From Batillaria attramentaria (lineage: Eukaryota > Mollusca > Gastropoda > Batillariidae): a DNA stretch of 64,000 bases. The stretch covers positions 470,001-534,000 of the forward strand of contig JACVVK020000090.1 of NCBI GenBank assembly GCA_018292915.2. The letters are read 5' to 3'. Under the pieces are notes generated by a model. That model saw only the letters and a program-made list of their open reading frames with translations. It did not search any database and was not told the origin of the DNA. The translations under genes and the position numbers were made by a program. Shown one piece after another: positions 1-11,315 of this stretch. Each line of letters begins with the position of its first letter. Position 1 is the stretch's first letter.

Positions 1-373
1 AGTGTGCACGCGTGCGTGCGTGCGTGCATAATGTGTGTGTGTGTGTGTTTGAGAGATGGGGGGAGGAGAGAAAGTGTGGGGGGCGAGAGAGAGAGAGTGA
101 GAGAGATCCAGAGTCACGTTTTCTACTGAGTTGACACACACTATAACAATAAAGTTAAAAATAAATACTGACATAGCTCTACATTGGTTAGAAAAGAGGG
201 GGACCAGTTCGAGAGGGGGCCTACTTTGGATGCGAGGGGGGACCAAAATCGCCCAGGGGGACCAGTCGAAAACGAGGCTGGATGTCTAAGGGGGGACCAT
301 TATAGAGCAGTTTTTGCCACGAATTGGTCCCCCGGGGGACTGCTTCAGAGGGGGGACCGGACCGGATCCTACA

Positions 374-546
374 CCGGGATGGCCGAATGGTAGAACGTTG
401 GACTTCTAATGCTCGGGTCGTGAGTTCGAATCCCGCCGGCTGGGGCCAAATATTTGTGCTGGCCTTTTTTTTCGTCGTTGCCCCGTCTTTGATATCACCC
501 GTATGTGGTGGAAAAGGACGTTAACCCCCCACCCCCCACCCCACCC
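374..546 (+). mobile_element. SINE-1 copy (tRNA-Arg(UCU)-like head)
   Basis: Head with pol III A box (TGGCCGAATGG) and B box (GAGTTCGAATCCC), anticodon arm TTGGACTTCTAA, body GCCAAATATTTGTGCTGGC and TTTGATATCACCCGTATG, tail GGAAAAGGACGTTAA then C-rich. Confidence 0.85.
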
Positions 547-706
547 TGTAAAGGACAAGATACGACTATTCATAAGACGAACGTTTTACCACATCGCACG
601 ATCAAAAGGCAAAAACAGGAGTTTTAAAAGGATTCAAAAGTCGAGTGGCAAACGATGCACAACCGTTCCACACGGTCATTTGCACAACCGGAAAATGTGT
701 GAAGCA

Positions 707-988
707 GGGCCCGTATGTAATAGTCGAGGTTAGGGCTTTCAGCCCTTGGGTTAGAGTCTAACCTCGAACTAAACTAGCTCCAGGGTTAAATTTTCTGTTG
801 TTTTTTGTTGTAAATCAAGAAGCGGGCCCATTCCAGCAAGGTGCCTAAGCCGTTATAGAAGGAATTTTATTTTCCTTTCATCGCTTCCTTTTTTAATATT
901 TAATTTTGCTTGTGGGTTTCTTTTGTCCTAGTCTGGGTTAGGCCCGTAGCCGTGGGTTAAATTAACCTCGACTTTTACATACGGGCCC
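707..988. mobile_element. MITE with GGGCCCGTATGTAA terminal inverted repeats, copy A
   Basis: Ends GGGCCCGTATGTAATAGTCG and, inverted, CTTTTACATACGGGCCC. The interior contains GCGGGCCCATTCCAGCAAGG. A second copy lies inverted at 35904-36194. Confidence 0.75.
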
Positions 989-1199
989 AGATATCGAAAC
1001 GCCTTGGCTTGAGTCCATTGACACCCCACTTACCGCTTGTCCGAACAGCACCGCCTCTGCTGCGCAAACACAAATCAAATACCGTCACTCCAGAGCAGGA
1101 CGATTCCCACTTTCAACATCACACACTACGTTGTCAGTCTTGGGTGCCTAAATCCTTCGGCAGAGACATGAATCACACTACAGACGGGCGGTTAAGGGC

Positions 1200-1278
1200 T
1201 CGTTCCCCCGTCTTTGATATCATTCTTACGTGGTGGAAAAGGACGTTACACTCCCAAACACCCATCCACCCACCCGCG
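1200..1278 (+). mobile_element. SINE-1, 5'-truncated tail
   Basis: Only the 3' body remains: CCCCCGTCTTTGATATCA, GTGGTGGAAAAGGACGTTA and ACTCCCAAACACCCATCC. Confidence 0.75.
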
Positions 1279-1735
1279 GTTAGGGGGACCGGAGGTGGGT
1301 AATTATGAGCGTGTGTGAATGTGCACGGTGTAATATTTATTCTGTTTTGTTATGTGACATTATGTGTGCCTGCTTGCTCTATGTATGAGTGGTATGGATG
1401 ATTCCAGCGTGTGCTTGCGTGAGGCGTGGTGCGTGTGACACTGACGTTTGTAAAATATGTTAGTCTCCACAACTGCAATACGATGAGCGTCGGTAGCAGA
1501 GGGAAGATACGCAACTCACCTAATGTCACAATGAAGGAGTTTTAAGACCTAGAAGAATAATCTGACAAACATGGGTGTTTGTACAAGACCGCCAGTGAGT
1601 TTAAGTACATAATAATAATAAGAAGGGAAAAAACAAGTTTATATAAACTGTTTATATATGTATATATGGTTGTGCATAGATTCAAGATAACTTTCCTGTT
1701 GAAAACTGCTCCGCGAAAGTTGTAGAATAGTCAAC

Positions 1736-1738
<3 letters not shown>

Positions 1739-1792
<54 letters not shown>

Positions 1793-1836
1793 CGTGCGTG
1801 TGCGTGTGTGTGCGTGTGTGTGTGTGTGTGTGTGCT
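1739..1836. repeat. (GT)n microsatellite
   Basis: Long GT run broken by GC-containing units. HTHT-type open frames here are artefacts. Confidence 0.95.
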
Positions 1837-2017
1837 CAATCATACGCGGCTCCCTGTCGTACATGCTAAATGACATAGTACTAGTAGTACAGTAGATAGT
1901 ATCCAGGCCTGTATAATGTAACTGTTATTGTGATAATCATGGAGTACACACCAACTTCTGTCTTGTTTTGTATAGTTATGTGCTGTATTGTAATGTACTT
2001 GTAACTATGATATATGA

Positions 2018-2111
2018 CAACAAGATGGCCACTGACCAGCCCAATATGTTGTTTCCATTTAATCACCTGCTGTCGTCACGGTCGTTCTTTTGTAATGCCA
2101 TGTATTCGGGA

Positions 2112-2195
<84 letters not shown>

Positions 2196-2507
2196 GAAAC
2201 AACTGACCGGGCTTGTCAGACCAATCTTGGTTTTGGAAGACGTCAAGTTGTTTTCTTTGAAATCTATGACGTTTTCCTCATTGGGATGACGCATAATACA
2301 TTTGACGTAATAACTTTGACTCGGATACAATTCTTGCAATGAAAGCAGCCCCATGAAAATTGAAGTGTTGCTGCTGCGCAGTGTAAAGATCGAATTTATA
2401 CCGGCTCAATGTGTTTAACAGACAAGTCTGCGCGGCGAACGTTTTTTCATTATGTGTTATGTCTGCTGCGCGCGCGCGCACACAGACACACACAGACATA
2501 CGCGCGC

Positions 2508-2556
<49 letters not shown>

Positions 2557-3838
2557 GACTTGCGCGAGCCGCGTTTGTGCACGTGCTCCATTGAGACCTA
2601 TGTGGTGTTCTCTCACTCTACTATGCTATTGAGTGAGAGTCAGTGGGAAAAACAAAGCTCACTACATCAATGAAACTCCCGCTTTCCCCGTCTACAAATA
2701 GAGAACTTCCGAAAAGTGACGACACACCCCCACGTCAATCAAACATGACGTCGGCAAACTGACGCTGATACAGTTTTGCGTCAGTGCGCGTGTGCCTTTT
2801 CTGCGATGTTTGTGAGGCGTGTGGCTTGTGTAAAGGAAATGTGCTTCGAGTACAAATTTTCGAGTCAACTGACGACAACGGCTGCAGTGAATTTTTCTAA
2901 TTTTTTTTGTATATTTTTTATGGCACCCCAGGCTCATTATCTATGTATAGTAGGAGCGATTTTGAGATCTAAAGTGTGTTCACCAGCACTTTCATCAGGT
3001 ACGGCTTACGCCAAAAGTATAAAAGCGACAACCTCCAAAATTCACTCAGTTGAGAGTCCGTACTCACGCTATCTATGTCCCAAAAAATGGAGTGGTTTAG
3101 GTAAATATTACGCCTTTAAACGCCAGAAAGCCACTTTTTTTGAAAAGGGCGATAACTCGCAAATCATGTGTGCAATCGTACCCTGGATCGGGCCTTCTAT
3201 TCAACAATCTTGGTTCATTTAGAAACCCCAAATTTAAAATCGATCGGTTCAGTATTTTCGGAGAGATAGGCATCTGAACTGGGTTCACATGCAATGTCAA
3301 CTCAGGCTCGGTTTACATGAAAACTATAAGAGCGACCATTTTCTAGTAGTGACTCTGTTCAGAGTCCGTATTCAAGCTATCTACTGCCAACAAATTGAGT
3401 GATTTAAATAAATATTACGCCTGTACACGAAAGACAACCAACTTGTCTCAAAAGGGCGATAACTCCCAAATCACTTAAGCAATCATCACACGCTTGGTTC
3501 CTCTAATGTAACATTTTGATATATTTGGATATCCCAAATTTGAAGCCATTCGGTTAAGTATTTTCGAAGAAACGGGCCCGGACACAATTCACACACACAC
3601 GCACACACATCCACACAGAAGGCACTCACTGAGGAGGAGAAGTGCGTTCGGCGCACTATACATGCCAGCATCGATGACGTACGTTTTCTTACGTCATTGT
3701 CAGAGTTACACTTGCATAATCGTCTCTGCGGGAGATCGGCAGTGACGTGCGTTTGTACCACAGATGCTTGCCCATGAACGTGGAAAATTTAGCCCGTCCT
3801 ATGATGTTGTTTCCATTACTATGGAAACAACATAACAA
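2018..3838. repeat. Dispersed 1.8-kb repeat, copy A
   Basis: Noncoding repeat shared with 46976-48491. It starts near ATATGTTGTTTCCATTTAAT, ends in the palindrome ATGTTGTTTCCAT..ATGGAAACAACAT, and contains (CA)n, (CT)n and (CACG)n tracts plus an internal duplication of about 300 bp (about 3000-3290 and 3300-3590). This copy has about 400 bp more sequence after the (CA)n. Confidence 0.8.
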
Positions 3839-3910
3839 CGCGTTACGTACAGATCTGTTCATGTTAGTATGTTGAACAACGTTAAAATTCAAGAAGGAAA
3901 CAGAACGTGC

Positions 3911-4012
3911 TGATAAGGGGCATAGATAAAATGGTTTTGTAGGTACGAAATAATGACTATATGGATGTGTGTGTGTGTGCGTGTGTGTGTGTGCGTAAGT
4001 GCGTGCGTGCGT

Positions 4013-4104
<92 letters not shown>

Positions 4105-4279
4105 GACTATTTGAAATCCAAATAACAAACATCTACATGGAAGTTTCTGTAATGTACAAAACACACACACACACAAACAGAGAAATGAATACAGTTTTAC
4201 ATTCTTACGCTGAGTACTAATACGGGGCATAGATAAGATTGTTTCGTGGGTAAGAAATAATGAATATATGAATATATGG

Positions 4280-4328
<49 letters not shown>

Positions 4329-4463
4329 TGTGTGTGTGTGTCTGTGTGTCCCCGACTATATGAAATCCAAATAACAATCTACATTGAATTTTCTGTTGTG
4401 TACAAAAGACAAAAACGGAGAAATGACTACAGTTTACATTACAGTATTCCACACTAAGTCCTA
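3911..4463. repeat. Tandem duplication including a (GT)n tract
   Basis: Units about 3911-4216 and 4217-4463 share GGGGCATAGATAAAAT, the (GT)n tract, GAAATCCAAATAACAA and a 3' segment with GAGAAATGA. The second unit is shorter. Confidence 0.75.
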
Positions 4464-5689
4464 TTGCAGTCGACATGAAAACAAAGAACACCAACTTACG
4501 CGGTTTTACAGGGCATGGTATCCCGCTCAGTGGAACAAAGTTCTATCGAAGGTACTTTGAAGGTTAAGCTGGACAAGTCTAGTTTGTTGCTACAGCTTTG
4601 CTGCGAGAAAAAAAAAATCCTCACAAAGCACACAACATGTCTTTGTGAACAGCAAGGAAAATGTGACTGCACATAAATTGGAAAGTATGTATAATGAAAT
4701 GGAGCCATTACTGATTGCCATTTGCACAACGCTGACCAAGAGTGACTCGGGACACAGCCATCGCGTTCACTACATCGTGGCATATACTGTTCATTGTGTG
4801 TATAAATTCCCAGCAAGTAAATACAAATAATCAACGAAGATCTGCATACTTATATAAAAGGAGGCAAAAATCACAAAGAAAGCCATGCGTATACACCTGA
4901 ATGGCATTCCCAAGACACACCTTGTCTTGTAATTTTTTTTGTTTTGGAAAAACTCACAGAGGTATTAACATTAAGTAATAAACATGATAATAAAGCTCGA
5001 GGGAAACTATTAATGGCACACACACTTTTACTGGTCAATTCCTATTAGAATTCTGTGGTCTTTAGTAAGTAAAGGAGCAAAAAATGTTTTTGTAGAGTTT
5101 GTCTTTTTGGGCCATTATGTGTACAGTTATAAAATATCCATTCTGTTCGCGTGATTCTTGAAAAAAAAAAGAACAAAAAAAAGAAGCTAATGATGGAAAG
5201 AAAGCCATTTTTGTGAAGTTCTGAGCAGAAAGTGAGGATTTTTTTTAAGTCAAGGCTATACAGTAACGATTTTTTTTCCAATTTTGCAAACAGGCAAAGA
5301 GTGCCTAGCACGTAAACAAACAAACGATCTTGCCCGCAGCGTTGTAAAAATAAAACTTAAGACAAATTATCAGATCGTTATTGAAGAAATGCAACTGTGC
5401 AGTGTATACGCTTCTAAAGCCTCGTTTTGCATTCTGCTCTATGTATACGTGCATGTCGGCATGATCTCCATCCAAATTGATGACGCCGACCTCTGAAATA
5501 ATCTTTGAGTTAAATAACAGGTCTGAGGGGAATAAAGCAAGGACAATGCATGGAAATCCACACAATATACATTTACTTTGTGAAGGAAAGAAAAGATTGA
5601 GTACAACTGTACGTTACTGCCACACAAAATGGTTAGGAAATGTTTTTCACAAGTGGTCATGAAACTACATACACTGAATTCCCTCCCTT

Positions 5690-5879
5690 GAAATGTCCAT
5701 TGTGTTCTTGTGCAGATTTCACTTGAAATTGAAAATGAAATAACTTTATTTGAAAACGGTGGAAGTTTTGGATCTTCCGACCAATTTTCAAACTTGCCGT
5801 TTTGAAAAATAAACAAAGAAACAAACAAAGAAACAAAAACAACAAACTGATCGAACATACTTAAACTGGAACATGAAAC

Positions 5880-5954
<75 letters not shown>

Positions 5955-5955
5955 T
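5690..5955 (-). mobile_element. LINE 3' UTR fragment with (GT)n
   Basis: On the minus strand this matches 22080-22300: (GT)n, GAAGTTTC, GTATGTTCGATCA, AACGGCAAGTTTGAAAATTG and CCACCGTTTTCAAATAAAGT. No coding part remains. Confidence 0.7.
5880..5952. repeat. (CA)n microsatellite
   Basis: Uninterrupted run within the LINE 3' UTR fragment 5690-5955. Confidence 0.95.
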
Positions 5956-5999
5956 TACCGCATGCATGAACTAGTATGCAGCTGCCCCCCCTGTACCCA

Positions 6000-6375
6000 A
6001 GCAGGGGGGGGGGGGGGGGCAAGAGTGTCTTTTTGCCCCCCCCCCTGGAAAATCAGGTGACTATGGCAAGAGGGGGGGCAAAGCCATGGTCTTGCCCCCC
6101 CCCCCCCTTCCCCTACCTCTCCCCCTACCCCTCTTAGTGCTCTCTCCCTCATCCCACCCAACAGAGAACTTCTGTTTTTGCGGACCGAAGGCTGTCCGCT
6201 CCTCTGATTGACCCTCCCCCCCCCCGCTTTTCACTTTTCCGGGCAACGTCCTGGTTCGTAAAGGTTTTTTGTCTACGCAGCATTTGATCCCCCCCCCCCC
6301 CCCCCCCCCGCTTTTCACTTTCTTCGGGCAACGTTCCCCCCTCCGAGATTCTGCCCCCCCTCCCCCCAACATCTT
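6000..6375. repeat. Homopolymer-rich G/C tract region
   Basis: Runs of 9-19 G or C separated by repeated CGCTTTTCACTTT and CGGGCAACGT segments. Glycine- and proline-rich open frames here are not genes. Confidence 0.8.
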
Positions 6376-6977
6376 CCGGCGCCCCTGGTATGTCTATATA
6401 TATGCAAACGTATAGTACCTACTTTTTATCAATATTTGTTATTTGTTGGCTGATAGATATTTTCAAATAATATGATGAAATAAACTGAAGATCATCAGGC
6501 CATACCTGGACATTCATTTCACTCACGTTTGTGTGTTTCGAGTCACTTCTGTCTCTGAAAGTCCTCGAACATGAGAACAGCTTTACCCTCTACTGGTTTC
6601 GCCATGTATGCTTCCAGTTCCAGAAATCTAGCCGTCCACCTGTAACACTGCACTGACCGACACACAGGTATTCCTCTTTCATTGTTTTAAATGTTTTGCC
6701 CAGAAGTATCATCCGATTCATCATAACTTTCATCAGACCCTTCCTCACCACCCACGCCTAAATACAACTAAATGGCGGCTTCGGCAACTGGCAATATTTG
6801 CCTTCTCTCCAACACACAAATAATCCAGATATATATCGAACCCTGCATGTATACAAAGCGTTCTCCCTTGCAAAAGAGGCATTAAAGGACCGTTACTCTT
6901 GTCGAAAGAAATGTCAAAAACGTAGGATACCGGTGCACGAAAAGAGCTATGCTGCTGGACCCTTTCATGCACATCTC

Positions 6978-7255
6978 CTAGTGAAATGTGATCAGATATT
7001 CCGGGTACGCCTGTGTGTCATTGAAGATCACATACAAGCTTGGCTTCTGGGTATCATCAGTTGCTGAATCATACAGAATGTCGCCTGTTCGAGAAGGGAG
7101 GGTTTTGAGCTGCCCATTACCCTGCACTGGATGACCGACGAGTACCTTGCACTGGTAAACATGCCGATTGCCTGATGGGTCTCGTGGAGAGTACGTTGTA
7201 CTTGTTGAATAGGAGCTGTTCACGGCAAAGTACACGCCTTGTCCAAAAGCAGTAG
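6978..7255 (-). CDS. PARP14: PARP14-like terminal exon: end of ART domain and stop
   Basis: Encodes AFGQGVYFAVNSSYS (NAD-binding tyrosine), a beta-sheet rich body, SLYVIF (third triad position Leu) and AYPEYLITFH just before a TAG stop. The ending matches PARP14-family C-termini closely. Confidence 0.94.
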
Positions 7256-9560
7256 CTGCAAGAAATTGAATGAATTAATATTGTACCGCACATTAACTTT
7301 GATTTAGTTCCTCTCCGATTTTGTTTAAAGTAAATGGTTAATAAATGCCCTCCCCCTAGGAATACTGTCAGCAACGCTGCGCACACTGATGAATATTGTA
7401 ACACTCAAAAATTGATATCACTATACATACTTCAACCGAAGCGCCTCCGTCAGCCATCTGATTGTCGTCTTCGACTAACGAAACTCCAGCAACATCCTAT
7501 GGCGGCTGCTATGAACCTATAATGTTGTCCGGCTGTTCATTATGAGATACCACGAACAGGTTTTGCATGGAATACATTATGAACATCATTAGTTTGTGCC
7601 ACAAAAAAAATTGTACTCTCCTCCAGAATATTTTTCAAGCTTGCAATCTAATGTTACATGTATAGTTTCAAACTAATAGTTTTCAATCGAATGAATGTAT
7701 GGAGTTACCATTTTTTCCACAGTAACTGCGATTGAAGCCGTACAAGTTGATGTTCTTTATCGCGTCAGCTGCAGTTCCATGCCATAATGTCCTCTCGTTA
7801 TCAATGTCTGGGTTTTGTTTCTTCATGTAGTCTTTTTTGGTTTCATACTGCCGGTACTGGGTCGGATTCTGGACGCGATGAACCTGAATACCATTAAAGG
7901 AAATTGCTATTGATAGGTAACATACAGCGTTGGCATTCCTTTGTCAGATTTGTGTGTTCCAGTGGAGATTTTGACAATCTTACTTACGTGGTGGAAAATG
8001 ACCTTAACCCTTTCACTGTCGCCGTCGCAGGATTTCATGAATCGCACCAGTAGACCCACTGTCAAATTAGTTAAAAATGTTTAATCTAGACTTTCCAGTA
8101 GTTGGATGAAAAAGCTCTTTGGGTGCAATACAGGTTTTGATTCCTGTTTTCAGCAGTGACGTGACGAGATGTTATCCGTGAGTGAACCGAAACGCGTCTG
8201 GCAGTGAAAGGGTTAAACTCCCAAACACCCAACCACCCACTCTGAGAATAATGCAAAATTTGAACCTTTTCTTAGAGTACAGTGTGAGTGAAATCAGTTT
8301 TAGAAATATTGAAACTCATACTGTGAGTTGTTGGTTATTTGACAAAAGGGCCTACGCGTCATGGATTAGACAGGCACCAAGGCCCTTTTACGATTTGACT
8401 GTTACGGGTTTCGTCATGATTTCACTGTTTATACAGTTGAGTCATTAGCCAATCAGCTGTTGATATCTATCTGAATTTACAATACTGCTATCGTTTGCAT
8501 GTGGCGCAATATGAACTATACTATAGAATTATTATGCCCTTGTCTAGTTTTGTGTTGCTTTGACTAAACGTTTTGCTGGCTGATCTTTTGGCTCGTACGG
8601 TGATAATGGTGACATTCCTGTCGTCCAGTGTAGCCCTGAAGTTCCTTTCCACCTGTTGATACTCATCACCGCTCTGATCCAACGGCACCAGTTTAAGCTG
8701 TTCAGTGTCGGCGTGTTTATCCCAGTGTTCCGGCAACATATACCACCGGATAAGGCCAACAATCCCATCTAGACTTGCTGGCAGTCTGTGACTCTGGTGA
8801 CAAGACATGTATAATGTTATGTCAGCAGAGAAAGTGGAATCCATGACGATTCTGACTCCTACAAGGAGAAACTGGAATATTCTGGTTTCTCCTGAGAAAA
8901 GTGATTCGGCGGACGGACAGCGTAGCCAGCGGTCACGCATTGTCCGAGCTCTCGCCTGGCGCATTGCTGCAGAGCTCACCATATTCAAGGCGCCGGCTCT
9001 AGCCGATTTTTTCTTTCTCTGTTTTTCAACAGTCTCCTTGGATAAGTTTTCACTACTTACACTGTGTGTGCATCCTATTTTGTAATAAATTCTGATATAT
9101 TGTGCCGTGTTGGAAAATGGCTGTAGTGTTGCCAGTCTTTCTCAAGAACCGTGACATTCCGAATGCGACAGTTCAGCCACCGACAACGTTGGAGATGTGC
9201 CTGGCAGCGGAGCGAATATCTGGACCAGGATCCGCACTGAGTCACACACCGAGTGTGTTACGTCTCCTCTTCCCTAGGAAACTATGGACAAATTTAACAA
9301 TTATGGCCGAAACAAAACCTTGGTAAGTCAAAAATGTTGTTGTTGACATTTTGTTCTGTTTGTCTGTTGTGCCCGCGGCGTTGATTACAAGATATATAGG
9401 CGATTTCCAGTCTCCCCTATCCATTGTCTCTGGAACACCCTTAGGGATCTTCCAACGCTCTCAATTCAAAGCCCAGGGGGAGGGAGGAGGGGGCACAATT
9501 GAATGTCCAGATTCCGTTTGTGAGTCGTTGCCATATTCACTGTCTCTGATACATGAAAGG

Positions 9561-9607
<47 letters not shown>

Positions 9608-10512
9608 TGTGTCTGCGCGTGTGCGTGTGAGCGCAAAGAATGTTTCGTAGAAAACAGATAGACGCTATATAAACTGTATTCATTATTATTACATGAAAGG
9701 GGAGGGGGGTGGGGGAGGGGGTACAATTGAATGTCCAGATTTCCGTTTTTGAGTCGTTGCGATGAGTTTACTAAACCATTCTGATTTCCTTATAACTCAC
9801 CTGCCTAGGCACACTCGTTAAGGTCAAGGTCTTCATAAGATCTCTCCGGGTGATGTCTCGATCCTTCACCATTTTGGCCAGTGACTCGAGGACAGCTCTT
9901 ACCGAGTTTTGACTTTCAGCATACACGTACAGGTTGGCTTTCTTCTCAAAGACTGCGGTGCTGTATCTTCCCATGAACGTGACAACAGGCTTGGAGTGAC
10001 CCGCCAAACCTGTTGAATACATTCGATGAATTTCGAGACACACTTCAATTCATAAACTGTGCTTCAAAACTACACAAAATTATAAGTCACGTGAGCCAAA
10101 GCCTTCACCTCAAGACCCTACGCATATGACACGTTTCTAACATCAGCCACTGCTTTTATCACGGGAAACATGTTGAGAGTTAAATAGCTTATACAGATAT
10201 CTGCATCTGGTGTATCAGTTCCAATCAAAGCATTCAATACTTAGGGTATATTAAAAATATGACCTCTGAAATCTGCCTAAATGAACTTTACAACTCAATC
10301 CAACACACAAACCTTTTAACCGCCTGGTCAACCCTTTACTCTCCTCGTTGTAACTGGCAGCTGCTTTCATTACCGCCATGATGTACTCCTCAACTATTTT
10401 CTTGTCGAACAAAACTACTCGAAGCTCCTGAAGACTCTCTCTCTGTTTAAATTTTGTGACTACGTTGAAAAGAGCTGTTGCAGATGCTTGGGCGCTCATG
10501 CCATAACCGCCT

Positions 10513-10592
<80 letters not shown>

Positions 10593-11222
10593 TACACGTC
10601 GAGACAAAAACAAACAGGTTATTAATACACAGAATACACGTCGAGACAAAAACAAACAGGTTATTAATTTGTACCTCAGTACAAAGTTTTTGCTATGTGC
10701 AAATTAGAAATAGTGGAGAAGGTATTTAAAGTTAAATTCATAAAAACGCCGACTGTAACCGACGTGATTCTGCTTGTTCAAGTCAATGCATATTTCTTAA
10801 ATTGTGCTTTAGCCAATGAATGAGTGAAATACGCACGAAACTGCTCATTTGACGAAACGGCCAAATTTACTGGCCATTTCATGAAATGAGCAAAAGTTTG
10901 TTGCGTATTTCACGAAATGCGCATTGGAGAATTTGAGAGTGGAACCTTTAATTAACAGTGATGTACATCCCTCAACCACAACAACTTTTAATTCTGGCTG
11001 AGAGTTTTATTTTCATTATCATTATATGGGGTCCACATACGCAGATTGTACTCAGTCCTGTTTGTTAAGTTGTTTCTCTATAGTTTCAGTAGTACAAAAC
11101 AAGGCTGTGGCATTTCTCCAGACAATACATACTTTCGCGCACACTGTGACGTAACGAAATCTGCGTCATAGACACTTGACGTGCACACTGTGCTGCTGCG
11201 TTCTTTTTGGCGGGAGTTGTGA

Positions 11223-11315
<93 letters not shown>

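Larger units (their letters stand above)
1..2017. other. Repeat-rich left flank without a gene
   Basis: Microsatellite at 1-110, a cluster of GGGGGACC motifs at 195-365, SINE-1 pieces, the MITE 707-988 and (GT)n. No ORF resembles a protein family. Confidence 0.6.
4464..6977. other. Downstream flank of the PARP14-like gene
   Basis: A/T-rich unique sequence, a LINE 3' UTR fragment and a homopolymer region. No supported gene, and I could not place a polyadenylation signal for the minus-strand gene. Confidence 0.5.

Noticed and set aside
3889..4494. Long His/Thr (HTHT) and Cys/Val (CVCV) open frames here and at many other CA/GT tracts
   Set aside because: They are translations of dinucleotide repeats with no domain content.
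6061..6372. Minus-strand Gly-rich open frame
   Set aside because: Produced by C homopolymers; no protein family and unstable sequence.
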